In this document: positions 8,739 to 17,559 of the stretch, one piece after another
How positions within the stretch are numbered: position 1 is the stretch's first letter
Layout: each line of letters begins with the position of its first letter
NCBI GenBank assembly: GCA_028875185.1
Contig: JAPPFH010000016.1
Coordinates: 1 to 33,038, forward strand
DNA: 33,038 nt
Direction: 5' to 3'
DNA from: Chloroflexota bacterium
GTDB taxonomy: Bacteria; Chloroflexota; Anaerolineae; Aggregatilineales; Phototrophicaceae
Notes under the pieces: generated by a model
Told to the model about the DNA's origin: nothing
Databases searched by the model: none
Seen by the model: only the letters and a program-made list of their open reading frames with translations
Made by a program: the position numbers and the translations under genes

Positions 8739-11602
8739 CGCGGCTTCTTTTGCGAATGCGCGCTGTCGTCCTCGTCGCCGTCAAACGCTTGCTGGCGCAG
8801 CCACTCCTGTCGCTGGCGACCACCCTCGGTTTGACTGTCGCCGTGGCGCTGGTATTGACCATTCCGATTTATTCCGAGTCGGTGGCTTTCCGCGTCCTCA
8901 CCGACCGCCTGACCGAAGGACCGGATCGCATCAACCGACCGCCCTTTTCTTTCCTCTTCAGTTATATCGGTTCCTGGAACGAGCCGGTAAATTGGGAAGC
9001 GACGCTCGACCTCGACAATTACCTGCGCGAGAACGGCGGGTCGGAGCTGGGTTTGAGCTCGACCTTGGTCGTCCGCCATCTAGAGACCCAGAACTTCCGC
9101 CTTTACCCCTCTGGTGAAACCAATTATCGCGACGAAAACCGCTCGCTCGATTACGTCAGTTTCGGCACGACTGAGAATATCTTCGAGCAAGTCGAATTGG
9201 TCGAAGGCAATTACCCGGCGCCAGCCGATCCATCGCCTGAGAGCTACGTCGATGTAATGATCCATGAGGAATTCGCCTCCGAGTATGGCATTCAGCTTGG
9301 CGAATATTATCAGGGCTATAATTGGCGGCTGGACGCCGACGATCCGATGCAGATCACGATGATCCGCATCGCCGGCATCTGGCGGCCCCTCGATGACGAG
9401 GACGAATACTGGTTCTATCGCCCCAACGTCTTTGAAGACATCCTCCTCATCAACGAAGAGACCTACCGCGACCGGCTCGCCCCCTACACCGATTCCGAAG
9501 TCAACCTCGCCGTCTGGTACATCGTCACCGACGGCAGCGGCGTCAACACCTCCCGCGTCGACGAACTCATCCGCCGCCATAACGACACCGAAAAAATCGC
9601 CGACCAATATCTGCCCGGCACGTACATCCAAGCTTCGCCGGTCGAGGAATTGCGTCCCTATCAGCGCATCGTTACTGTGCTCACATTAACGCTGACTATC
9701 TTCAGCATCCCAATCGTCGTTCTGCTGATCATTTTCCTGGTGATGCTGGTGGGCTTGGTCGTCGATGGCCAGCGCAACGAAACCGCCGTCTTGCGCAGCC
9801 GCGGCGCCTCGCCCTTCCAGGTGGTCGGCTTGACTACGGTCGAAGGCGTCATCATGGGCGTCATCGCGCTCATCATCGGCGGCGCCCTCGCGCTTCTATT
9901 CACTCAACTGATCGGCACCACCCGCAGCTTCATGGACTTTCGCTGGGGTCATCCTTTCATCGTTTCAGTGCCGCCGACCATCGGCTCGACCATTGCCCTG
10001 GCGATCGTCTTCACCGTCCTCATTCGCGTCGTGCCCACCATTGGCTCCGCCCGCCACACGATCATCAGCTACAAGATGGACCAATCGCGCTTGCTGCAGC
10101 GCCCCTGGTGGCAGCGGCTCGGCGTCGATGTCCTGCTGCTTGTCTTAATCGGCTATTTCTATTATCAAGTCTTCCAGCAGGGCGGGCTAATTGATGTCGA
10201 AGGCGGCGCCCGCAATATCGAAGACGCCTACAACCAGCCCTTCGTCTTCCTGCTGCCGCCGCTGACCATCTTCGCCTTGACGCTATTCTTGCTGCGATTC
10301 CTTGCGCCCATGCTGCGCGCCTTAGCCTGGCTGATCCAATGGACCAACAGCGTCGGCTTGCTGATCGTGACGCGCCAACTGGAGCGCTCGCCGGGCGCAT
10401 ATTATCTGCCGCTGATTCTGCTCGTCTCGACCATCAGCCTGGGCATCTACACCGCTTCCTTCGCCCGAACCATCGACCGCTATCTCTATGAGCAGCAGTA
10501 TTACCGCGTCTCGGCAGACGTCTCGGTGCGCGTCTTCAGCCAGAATCCGAGCGCTTTGCCCGGCGGTGGGGGCGGGGGCGGCAATGACGCGCCGCCGGCG
10601 TATATGCATATCTCGGAATTCACATCCATGCCCCACATCCTCGGCGCCACCCGCATCGGCGAATATGCGGCAAAGGCGCGCTTGACCTCGGGCAGCGTCG
10701 AAGGCCGCTTCGTCGGCGTCGACCGCGCCAATCTAGGTCCGGTCGTTTTCTGGCGCTCCGATTTCGCCGATATCCGCCTAGGTTATTTGACCAACGCTCT
10801 GGCGCTCCAGCAAGATTCCGTGCTGGCAACGCGCGAATTCATGGAGCAGCGCGCCCTCGATATCGGCGACTTGCTCGAGCTCGATGTGCGCAGCGCCGGC
10901 GAGGTCTTCAAGGTCAACTTGCAAATTGTCGGCGAGCTCAATTACTTCCCGCGCTGGTATCCGGAAAAGGACGGCGCCTTATTCGTCGGCAACCTCGATT
11001 ATCTCTTCGAGCAAGCGCAGATCGAATTGGCGCATCGCGTCATCATGCGCGTAAGCCCCGAATTCAATCAGCGGGCATTCATGCGCGCCGTCTTCGACCG
11101 CGGCGCCGCCGGCGTCCTGGTGGACGAGCCGCTTTCGCGCATTGACCGCGAACAATCACGCCCGGAGCGGCAAGGGCTATTTGGCCTGCTGTCGATCGGC
11201 TTCATCACTTCATCGCTCGCCACCATGATCGGCTTCCTGCTGTATACGATCTTTTCCTACCAGCGGCGCTACATTGAGCTCGGCATCTTGCGCGCCATCG
11301 GTTTGTCGCAATCATCGATGATCGTCTCGGTCGCTTGGGAGCTGGGCTTGTTGATTATCATGGGTTTGGCGCTCGGCTTGGGTATCGGCTTGCTGGTCAG
11401 CGTGCTCTACATCCCTTATATGCAATTCGTCAGCAGCCTCGAAGGGGTGGTGCCGCCTTATGTCGTGACCATGGCTTGGACCGAGATCGCGCAGATCGTC
11501 GCCCTCTTCGTCGGCACCTTCCTGCTCATCATGCTCATTCTGCTTGTCATCCTGCGCCGCATGCGCATCTTCCAAGCGGTCAAATTAGGAGAGACGCTCT
11601 AA
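8735..11602 (+). CDS. Double-FtsX (MacB/LolCE-type) ABC transporter permease
   Basis: The 955-residue permease contains two FtsX-type modules. TM1 is near residues 15-38, followed by a large extracellular domain. The first TM bundle is at about 308-400 (with GQRNETAVLRSRGAS), then more helices to about 580. A second extracellular domain and the last TM bundle follow at about 825-945 (with YIELGILRAIGLSQSSM). A run of seven glycines near residue 610 looks like a flexible linker. It has no ATPase domain; two separate ATPase genes follow, coupled through TAATG and ATGA overlaps. Mechanotransmission-type exporters of this class move lipoproteins, peptides or lipids; the substrate here is unknown. 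Confidence 0.88.
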   Translation: MTRLLLRMRAVVLVAVKRLLAQPLLSLATTLGLTVAVALVLTIPIYSESVAFRVLTDRLTEGPDRINRPPFSFLFSYIGSWNEPVNWEATLDLDNYLRENGGSELGLSSTLVVRHLETQNFRLYPSGETNYRDENRSLDYVSFGTTENIFEQVELVEGNYPAPADPSPESYVDVMIHEEFASEYGIQLGEYYQGYNWRLDADDPMQITMIRIAGIWRPLDDEDEYWFYRPNVFEDILLINEETYRDRLAPYTDSEVNLAVWYIVTDGSGVNTSRVDELIRRHNDTEKIADQYLPGTYIQASPVEELRPYQRIVTVLTLTLTIFSIPIVVLLIIFLVMLVGLVVDGQRNETAVLRSRGASPFQVVGLTTVEGVIMGVIALIIGGALALLFTQLIGTTRSFMDFRWGHPFIVSVPPTIGSTIALAIVFTVLIRVVPTIGSARHTIISYKMDQSRLLQRPWWQRLGVDVLLLVLIGYFYYQVFQQGGLIDVEGGARNIEDAYNQPFVFLLPPLTIFALTLFLLRFLAPMLRALAWLIQWTNSVGLLIVTRQLERSPGAYYLPLILLVSTISLGIYTASFARTIDRYLYEQQYYRVSADVSVRVFSQNPSALPGGGGGGGNDAPPAYMHISEFTSMPHILGATRIGEYAAKARLTSGSVEGRFVGVDRANLGPVVFWRSDFADIRLGYLTNALALQQDSVLATREFMEQRALDIGDLLELDVRSAGEVFKVNLQIVGELNYFPRWYPEKDGALFVGNLDYLFEQAQIELAHRVIMRVSPEFNQRAFMRAVFDRGAAGVLVDEPLSRIDREQSRPERQGLFGLLSIGFITSSLATMIGFLLYTIFSYQRRYIELGILRAIGLSQSSMIVSVAWELGLLIIMGLALGLGIGLLVSVLYIPYMQFVSSLEGVVPPYVVTMAWTEIAQIVALFVGTFLLIMLILLVILRRMRIFQAVKLGETL

Positions 11603-12618
11603 TGGCAACGAACAACGGCGCCTTTCTCATCTGCGACGACCTCTACAAAATTTTCAAAGTCGCCGATATTGAAGTGATGGCGCTGCAAGGGCTCGACTTG
11701 ACGGTTAAACGCGGCGAGCTGGTCGGTGTCGTTGGCGCCAGCGGCAGCGGCAAAACCACGCTCATGAACGTGCTCGGAGGCTTGACGCGCCCATCGGCGG
11801 GCCAAGTCATCATCGATGGCAAAAACCTGCTCAAGCTCAGCACGCGTGAATTGACCGCTTACCGACAGATCGAAGTCGGCTTCGTCTGGCAGCAGGGCAG
11901 CCGCAACTTGATTCCCTATCTCTCCGCCCTGGATAACATCAAGCTGCCGATGACGCTGGCGGGCGTCGCCGGCGCCCAAATTGACAAGCGCGCGCGCGAA
12001 TTGATGGACCTGGTTGATCTCTCCGATCGCTACGATCATAAGCCCATCCAGCTCTCCGGCGGCGAGCAGCAACGCGTCGCCATCGCCGTCGCTCTGGCCA
12101 ACGAACCGAAGCTGCTGCTGGCTGATGAACCCACCGGCGAGCTTGATTCCACTACCTCTGATCAAATCTACGATCTCTTCAAACGGCTCAACCGCGAACT
12201 CGACTTGACCATCTGCATCGTCAGCCACGATCCGGATATCAGAAAGCATGTCGGCCGCGTGGTCGCCATCCGCGATGGCAAGCTGGCGAGCGAGACAGTG
12301 AAACGGAGCGCGTCTCAGAAACCGCGTCTTCATATCCAGGGAGAGACGTCCTCTGGCGAGCATTTGGAAGAGCAGTTTGAAGAACTCATCGTGCTCGATT
12401 CGGCTGGCCGCCTGCAAATCCCGAAACAATATCGCGAGGAACTCGGCTTCGAGAACCGCGTCGAGATGGAAGTCACCGAAGACAGCATTGTGATTCGCCC
12501 AGCCAAGAACCTGGACGAAACCTCTTCGCAAGCCGAAATCCAACTGGAGCGCGAAATCCGCGTCGGCGAGAATGGCGCGCGCGGGAGCTTCATCAGCCGC
12601 TTCCGGAGGAATTCATGA
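11602..12618 (+). CDS. ABC transporter ATPase with C-terminal AbrB/SpoVT-type domain
   Basis: Residues 1-235 are a MacB/LolD-type ATPase: Walker [10 protein letters not shown] (45-53), signature LSGGEQQR (151-158), Walker B LLLADEP (171-177), H-loop SHD (208-210). Residues ~261-301 look like an AbrB/MazE/SpoVT swapped-hairpin domain, with [20 protein letters not shown] and then [15 protein letters not shown]. That fold normally binds DNA as a dimer. A short charged tail follows. The frame is open upstream, but the ATG at 11602 forms a TAATG overlap with the permease stop and fits the family N-terminus. The fusion may serve ATPase dimerisation or regulation rather than DNA binding; that is inference. 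Confidence 0.88.
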   Translation: MATNNGAFLICDDLYKIFKVADIEVMALQGLDLTVKRGELVGVVGASGSGKTTLMNVLGGLTRPSAGQVIIDGKNLLKLSTRELTAYRQIEVGFVWQQGSRNLIPYLSALDNIKLPMTLAGVAGAQIDKRARELMDLVDLSDRYDHKPIQLSGGEQQRVAIAVALANEPKLLLADEPTGELDSTTSDQIYDLFKRLNRELDLTICIVSHDPDIRKHVGRVVAIRDGKLASETVKRSASQKPRLHIQGETSSGEHLEEQFEELIVLDSAGRLQIPKQYREELGFENRVEMEVTEDSIVIRPAKNLDETSSQAEIQLEREIRVGENGARGSFISRFRRNS

Positions 12619-13319
12619 CCGAGACCGTAATCGCCGCAAAAGACGTCGGGCGCGTCTATCCCTCGGATTCGGGCGATGTGCACGCCCTGCGCGAGATCAA
12701 TTTCGAGGTCGAGCGCGGGGAGTTCGTCGCCTTGCGCGGGCGTTCCGGCAGCGGCAAGACCACCTTGCTGAATTGCCTGGGCGGCTTGGATAGCCCTAGC
12801 AGCGGCGTGATCTGGATTCAAGGCGTCGACATCGCCACGATGGAAGAGGTCGAGCGCACCCGCTGGCGGCGCGAAAGCATCGGCTTCGTCTTCCAGCAGA
12901 TGGGCTTGCTGCCGAGCTTCTCCGCCTACGAGAACCTCGATGTGATGGCGCGCCTGGGCAATGTGCCGCGCCGAGAACGGCGGGACCGCATTCTCGATAC
13001 GTTGGAGCGAATGGGGCTGAAGGACTACTACGACCACCGCCCTTATGAAATGTCTGGCGGGCAGCAGCAGCGCATCGCCATCGCCCGCGCTCTGGTGACC
13101 AAGCCGGATCTCATCCTTGCCGATGAACCGAGCAGCGAGCTTGATAGCGAAACCACCCACAAAGTCTTGGCTGTGCTGCAAGAATCGGTGCGCAAAGACG
13201 GCGTATCGATTCTGCTCTCCAGCCATGATCCCATCGTCGATGAGTATGCCGATCGCATCATCAACCTGCGCGACGGGCAGATTGATGGCGCGATGGCCGC
13301 AAAACCGAATGCCTTGTAA
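12615..13319 (+). CDS. ABC transporter ATP-binding protein (LolD/MacB-type)
   Basis: This is the second ATPase of the exporter (234 residues), without an extra domain. Walker A is GRSGSGKTT (42-50), the signature is MSGGQQQR and Walker B is LILADEPSSELD. Length is normal for LolD-like ATPases. It starts on an ATGA overlap with the AbrB-fused ATPase. Two distinct ATPases behind a single asymmetric permease suggest that the working enzyme is a heterodimer, one ATPase under each half of the permease. That is inference from gene number and order. Confidence 0.92.
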   Translation: MTETVIAAKDVGRVYPSDSGDVHALREINFEVERGEFVALRGRSGSGKTTLLNCLGGLDSPSSGVIWIQGVDIATMEEVERTRWRRESIGFVFQQMGLLPSFSAYENLDVMARLGNVPRRERRDRILDTLERMGLKDYYDHRPYEMSGGQQQRIAIARALVTKPDLILADEPSSELDSETTHKVLAVLQESVRKDGVSILLSSHDPIVDEYADRIINLRDGQIDGAMAAKPNAL

Positions 13320-13373
13320 GACTTGTCCGGTATTGTTTTTTTGCTAGATTATCCGAGCAATGTACGTGTGCTA

Positions 13374-13485
13374 ACCCCCACCCCAAACCCCTCCCCCATA
13401 AAGAGGGAGGGGCTTTACCGCGAGAATTTTGAGTTTCTCGGCTCCCCTTCCCTCCTTGTGGGGGAAGGGGCCGGGGGATGGGGGT
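13374..13485. repeat. C/G-rich composite hairpin repeat (MITE-like), copy 1
   Basis: The element is bounded by ACCCCCA (13374-13380) and TGGGGGT (13479-13485), an inverted pair. Inside are two hairpins: CCCCTCCC (13388-13395) with GGGAGGGG (13405-13412), and CCCCTTCCC (13444-13452) with GGGAAGGGG (13462-13470). The copies at 25048 and 27391 share the same plan. No coding capacity was seen. Confidence 0.7.
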
Positions 13486-13527
13486 GAAAATTGGCGATAC
13501 TGTCACAGTAGCGGACAAGCCTTGTAG

Positions 13528-13548
13528 GGGCGACATATCAGGTCGCCC
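13528..13548. repeat. GGGCGAC inverted-repeat hairpin, copy 1
   Basis: GGGCGAC (13528-13534) pairs with GTCGCCC (13542-13548) around a 7-base loop, preceded by GTAG. A relative lies at 18916-18940. It sits 40 bases before the CRTAC1 gene. Confidence 0.5.
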
Positions 13549-13588
13549 GCATGCTCGGCATGTCCGCGCATCCCCTCGGTGAGCGTGT

Positions 13589-15304
13589 ATGAAATCCGCG
13601 TCCTCAGTGCTAACTTTTCTACTGTTTTTTTACGGAGCAAGCGCCGCGCTGGCCGTCGATGACACGATTCTCTTCCGCGATGTCAGCGCCCGAGCCGGCA
13701 TAAACGCGTCCCACCGCGCCATCTGGTACGAACATGCGCCCGTCCCCTATCAAGGCGCCTACCTGGCGGCCGGGTCCGCCTGGGCTGATTACGACGGGGA
13801 CGGCTGGGTCGATCTTTTCGTCACTGGCAACCTGGACCCCAACGCGCTTTATCGCAACAATGGCGATGGCAGTTTCTCGCTTGCCGAATCCTCCGAAGCG
13901 CTCAGCCTGCCCAACACGCCCAGCGGCGGCGCGGTCTGGGCTGATTACGACAACGACGGCTGGCGCGATCTATACGTGCTGAACAATGGTCCCAACCGGC
14001 TCTTCCGCAATCTGGCTGGCGCGGGCGACGGCGCGGTGTCTACGCGCGCTGGCGGCGCAGTGTCTACGCGCGCCTTCGAAGATGTAACGGAGCTGGCCGG
14101 CGTCGGTGATATCGGCAAAGCCACGTCAGCCGCCTGGGGCGATTACGATGAGGATGGCCATCTTGATCTCTACGTGACGAACTGGTCCTGTTATCCCGAA
14201 TGCGAGCTGCTCGATTTCTCGCGCAGCCGCGACGCGCTTTATCACAACAACGGCGATGGCAGCTTCACCGATGTATCGGGCCTCTTGGGCGTCGAGACTT
14301 TGCTTGGCGCCGGCTTCGCCGTCAGCTGGCTGGATTATGACGGTGACCGTGATCTCGATCTGTATGTGGTCAACGATAAAGCCGTCAATGCGGTCGGCAA
14401 TGTCTTATGGCGCAACGATGGCGCGGGCTGCGCCGGCTGGTGCTTTACCAACGCGTCGGCGGGCGCGGGCGCGGGCGCAGTCGTGCATGGCATGGGCTTG
14501 GCCACCGGCGATTATGACAACGACGGCGACCTGGACCTCTACTTCTCCAACATGATTGGCGCTATGGTCCTGCTGGAGAATACGGGCGATGGCGCTTTCA
14601 ACAATAGCGCCGACTACGCCGGCGTCGCCTACCGGACTGGCGCGGCGGTCGGTTGGGGAGCCGCCTTCTTCGATTATGACAACGACGGCTGGCTCGACCT
14701 TTTCCTGGCAGCCACCGGTACGACTGCCGTCTCCGGCAAAAGCGGCGACCAACTTGAAAATCCAGATCAACTCTACAGCCTGCCAGCGCAATACGGCTCC
14801 GGCGGCATGCATTTCGTTTATCCCGATATGCTCTATCACAATCAGCGAAACGGCAGCTTCCGCGCTATGGATCAGAGCCTCTTCAGCAACGGGTCGGCGG
14901 CGACGATGGGTTTCAGCACCGCCGACTACGATCGCGACGGACGGGTAGACTTCGCTCTGACCTGGTGGAACGAGGCGCACGGCTTGTTTCAGAATACCGG
15001 ATACGACGGGCTGCGGAACAACTGGATCGCCATTGAGCTCGCAGGCGGCGGCGCAATTGACCGCGACGCAATCGGCACGCGCGTGCGCGTCGTCACCGAT
15101 GATGGCTTGTCGCAAATGCGCGAGCTCAAATCGGGCTCGAGCTTGGGCGCCGGCAACGAACTGGTTTTGCACTTCGGCTTAGGCGACGCTGCGATTAGAC
15201 GCGTGATCGTCAGTTGGCTCAGTGGAGAAATTCATGAATATACAAATGTGCCAATGAACCAGCGCTGCCGCATCACCTTCGAATCGATGGCATGTTCGCC
15301 ATGA
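13589..15304 (+). CDS. CRTAC1 family protein (FG-GAP/VCBS repeats, ASPIC/UnbV domain)
   Basis: This exported protein (571 residues) has a signal peptide (MKSASSVLTFLLFFYGASA, then ALAVDD). Seven calcium-binding FG-GAP/VCBS-type motifs should form a beta-propeller, for example ADYDGDGWVDLF, ADYDNDGWRDLY, GDYDEDGHLDLY, GDYDNDGDLDLY and FDYDNDGWLDLF. The C-terminal ~85 residues fit the ASPIC/UnbV domain (GTRVRVVTDDG, then VLHFGLGDA and VSWLSG). Such proteins are surface or secreted and of mostly unknown role. A 24-base tandem duplication adds GAVSTRAG/GAVSTRAF near residues 148-163. The next gene begins within 20 bases, so an operon with it is likely. Confidence 0.88.
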   Translation: MKSASSVLTFLLFFYGASAALAVDDTILFRDVSARAGINASHRAIWYEHAPVPYQGAYLAAGSAWADYDGDGWVDLFVTGNLDPNALYRNNGDGSFSLAESSEALSLPNTPSGGAVWADYDNDGWRDLYVLNNGPNRLFRNLAGAGDGAVSTRAGGAVSTRAFEDVTELAGVGDIGKATSAAWGDYDEDGHLDLYVTNWSCYPECELLDFSRSRDALYHNNGDGSFTDVSGLLGVETLLGAGFAVSWLDYDGDRDLDLYVVNDKAVNAVGNVLWRNDGAGCAGWCFTNASAGAGAGAVVHGMGLATGDYDNDGDLDLYFSNMIGAMVLLENTGDGAFNNSADYAGVAYRTGAAVGWGAAFFDYDNDGWLDLFLAATGTTAVSGKSGDQLENPDQLYSLPAQYGSGGMHFVYPDMLYHNQRNGSFRAMDQSLFSNGSAATMGFSTADYDRDGRVDFALTWWNEAHGLFQNTGYDGLRNNWIAIELAGGGAIDRDAIGTRVRVVTDDGLSQMRELKSGSSLGAGNELVLHFGLGDAAIRRVIVSWLSGEIHEYTNVPMNQRCRITFESMACSP

Positions 15305-15320
15305 CAGATTGGGGATCACA

Positions 15321-16343
15321 ATGGTTCGTCTGAAAACGATTGCGAAACAAGCCAGATGGGCGCATATTGCCATCACGATATGCTTGCTCCATTTCGCGTC
15401 CGCCGCTGTTGAGGCTCACCAACCGTTCTGCGAATTCGCCGATGTATCGGTTGACGCGCCTTGGCAAGTGCCGGACCCAGCCATCTCTTACGCTTATTTC
15501 GGCAACATCTACCCCGCCTGGGATATCGATTATTTCTCCTTCGAGGCTGAAGCCGGCCAAACTGTCCTGCTTAGCCTGAGCATACCCGCCAATGATGAGA
15601 ACGAAGATTCGATTTACGCGCCCTTGATGGCAGTCATCGGTCCCGGCCTGCCTGGAGACCGGCCGCCCGAGCTGCCCGCGGGCATACAAATCCCGACAGG
15701 CGCGGGCGCGCGTATGGTCGCGCTGGGCGGCGACCCCGCCTATTTCTACGAACCCTTCGGCCGCGTCCATTTCTGGAACTACGCGGACGACTTCTTCCGC
15801 GCCCCGCAAGCTGGCAATTACACCGTCGCCCTCTGGCACCCCGATAAGCAGATCGGGCGCTACACCTTTGTCATCGGGCAGCGTGAAGTATTGGGCGGCG
15901 ATCTTGAATGTTTTATGGCTTACAGCATGTATTGGACGCCGATCATCGAAGGCGCGAATCCCTACCGCGATACGCCGATGGACGAGCTCATGCACGACCC
16001 CAGCCGCGTGATCAATCTGGACGAGATGGATGCCCCAACCCTCAAATTGCAGGTATACGCCCTTGCCGACGGCAGCTTCAACCTTCAACTGCAAACCAGC
16101 AACTTCACCTTCACGCCGCAAAACATTGATATGGCGCCCGTCCTTGGCGAGGGCCATGCCCATTTGTATGTCGACGGGGTGAAGCTCGCGCGGCTCTGCG
16201 GCGAGTGGCATCATCTGCCCACGCTGCCCCCCGATGCCGAAGTGGTAACGGTCTCCCTCTATGCCAACAACCATCAAGGCTTCGCCGTCAACGGCACATT
16301 GATTGCAGACTCCGTCCGCCTGTCGGATGTGAGAGGAGACTGA
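15321..16343 (+). CDS. Exported protein with PPC-like and His-rich C-terminal domains
   Basis: No specific function is recognised. A signal peptide (AHIAITICLLHFASAAVEA) precedes a region resembling pre-peptidase C-terminal (PPC) beta-sandwich domains (DYFSFEAEAGQTVLLSLSIP, later AGNYTVALWHP). The last ~80 residues carry GEGHAHLYVDGVKLARLCGE, then WHHL and NNHQGFAVNG. Several histidines are clustered there, so metal binding is possible but not shown. The frame opens with TTG at 15309; the ATG at 15321 with GGGGA 6 bases upstream is preferred, giving 340 residues. Its stop overlaps the kinase start (TGATG), and the CRTAC1 gene ends 16 bases upstream. Confidence 0.75.
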   Translation: MVRLKTIAKQARWAHIAITICLLHFASAAVEAHQPFCEFADVSVDAPWQVPDPAISYAYFGNIYPAWDIDYFSFEAEAGQTVLLSLSIPANDENEDSIYAPLMAVIGPGLPGDRPPELPAGIQIPTGAGARMVALGGDPAYFYEPFGRVHFWNYADDFFRAPQAGNYTVALWHPDKQIGRYTFVIGQREVLGGDLECFMAYSMYWTPIIEGANPYRDTPMDELMHDPSRVINLDEMDAPTLKLQVYALADGSFNLQLQTSNFTFTPQNIDMAPVLGEGHAHLYVDGVKLARLCGEWHHLPTLPPDAEVVTVSLYANNHQGFAVNGTLIADSVRLSDVRGD

Positions 16344-17437
16344 TGCCCGCCGATGTAATCGTCGCCGGTCATATCGCCCTGGATATCCTCCCAGATATGT
16401 CGGCGTTGAAGCCCGACGAGGTCGTCAGCGCTGGCAAGGTATTCGAAATCGGGCGGATATCATATTCAACCGGCGGCGCAGTGTCCAACACCGGGCTGGC
16501 GCTGCACCGGCTCGGCGTCGATGTTGTCTTGCAGGCTGCTGTCGGCGACGATTGGGTCGGGCGCGCCATCATCGACTACCTGCGTGGTTTCGATCCGCGC
16601 TTCGGCGATTGCATCCAGGTCGTACCCCATGCCGCGAGCCCCTATACTGTCGTCATTGAGCCCGCTGATCATGACCGCACCTTGCTCACGCATACCGGCG
16701 TGTATGATGACTTTACGCTGGAGGACATCAACCTCGACTTGGTCGCTGGCGGCAAGCTTTTCCATCTCGGCTATCCAACGCTTTTGCCGCGCCTTTTCGC
16801 CGATGACGGCGCGGCTTTACTGGATCTATTGCGCGTGGTCAAAAGCCTCGGCGTCATCACGTCGATCGACATGTCGCTGCCGCCGCCCGATTCGCCGAGC
16901 GGGCGCGCCGATTGGCGCAAGATCTTGGGGCGCTGCCTGCCCCACATCGACATCTTTGTGCCCAGCATCGAAGAGATCATGTTCATGCTGCGGCCCGCTT
17001 ACCTCGCGCGTTGGGGCGTCGATTTGCAAGGCGCGCTGAATGCCGTTTACCTGGCGGACCTGGCGGACGAACTCATCGCCATGGGCGCTGGCATCGCCGG
17101 CTTCAAACTGGGCGAGCGCGGTCTCTTCCTGCGCTGCGCCGCGGACAGATCGCGCATGGCGTTTTTGTCGTCCATCAGCCAATCAGCAGATGACTGGGCG
17201 GGCGCGCAGACCTGGCATCCCGCTTTCCAGGTCGATGTAGCTGGCACGACCGGCGCAGGTGACGCCGCTTACGCCGGCCTGCTGGCTGCCCTGATTCGCG
17301 GCATGGAACCAGAAGCCTGCGCCCGTATGGCTTGCGCCGTCGCCGCCTGCAATATCGAGGCGGCCGATGCCACCACCGGCGTCCGCAGCTGGGAAGCGAC
17401 CCATGCGCGCCTAGCCTCCGGCTGGCCAACGCGTTAA
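16343..17437 (+). CDS. PfkB family carbohydrate kinase
   Basis: This is a cytoplasmic ribokinase-fold sugar kinase (364 residues) that phosphorylates a sugar, sugar acid or nucleoside with ATP. The N-terminal substrate motif STGGAVSNTGLALHRLG is present near residue 41. The C-terminal signature VAGTTGAGDAAYAG places the catalytic base at Asp307, with GAGD as the anion hole. Lid and insert segments make it slightly longer than ribokinase (about 310). The frame is open from 16205, but the ATG at 16343 overlaps the previous stop (TGATG) and has GGAG upstream. Coupling a cytoplasmic kinase to two exported proteins is unusual. The exact substrate is not readable. Confidence 0.9.
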   Translation: MPADVIVAGHIALDILPDMSALKPDEVVSAGKVFEIGRISYSTGGAVSNTGLALHRLGVDVVLQAAVGDDWVGRAIIDYLRGFDPRFGDCIQVVPHAASPYTVVIEPADHDRTLLTHTGVYDDFTLEDINLDLVAGGKLFHLGYPTLLPRLFADDGAALLDLLRVVKSLGVITSIDMSLPPPDSPSGRADWRKILGRCLPHIDIFVPSIEEIMFMLRPAYLARWGVDLQGALNAVYLADLADELIAMGAGIAGFKLGERGLFLRCAADRSRMAFLSSISQSADDWAGAQTWHPAFQVDVAGTTGAGDAAYAGLLAALIRGMEPEACARMACAVAACNIEAADATTGVRSWEATHARLASGWPTR

Positions 17438-17521
17438 TCGCCGAGCCATAACCCATCCCACTCTGTATGTCATGCCGTCGCGGGGCGCGCCGCATTGGAT
17501 TTCATAGCGCCTGCAAAGGTG

Positions 17522-17559
17522 CCCGCTCCTCAGGCTTCTCAGGTGGGAGAAGGGGCGGG
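17522..17559. terminator. Hairpin between the convergent kinase and MFS genes
   Basis: CCCGCTCCT (17522-17530) pairs with AGGGGCGGG (17551-17559), with one T-G wobble, in the 122-base gap between convergent genes. It ends right at the MFS stop codon. There is no T-run, so bidirectional termination is only possible, and it may simply be another member of the dispersed hairpin repeats. Confidence 0.35.

Noticed and set aside
13320..13345. T-run (TTTTTTT) after the exporter operon as an intrinsic terminator
   Set aside because: No convincing GC-rich stem precedes the T-run; only short broken complementarity was found.
13374..13485. C/G-rich repeats read as a CRISPR array
   Set aside because: Copies are kilobases apart, have no regular spacers and no cas genes are present.
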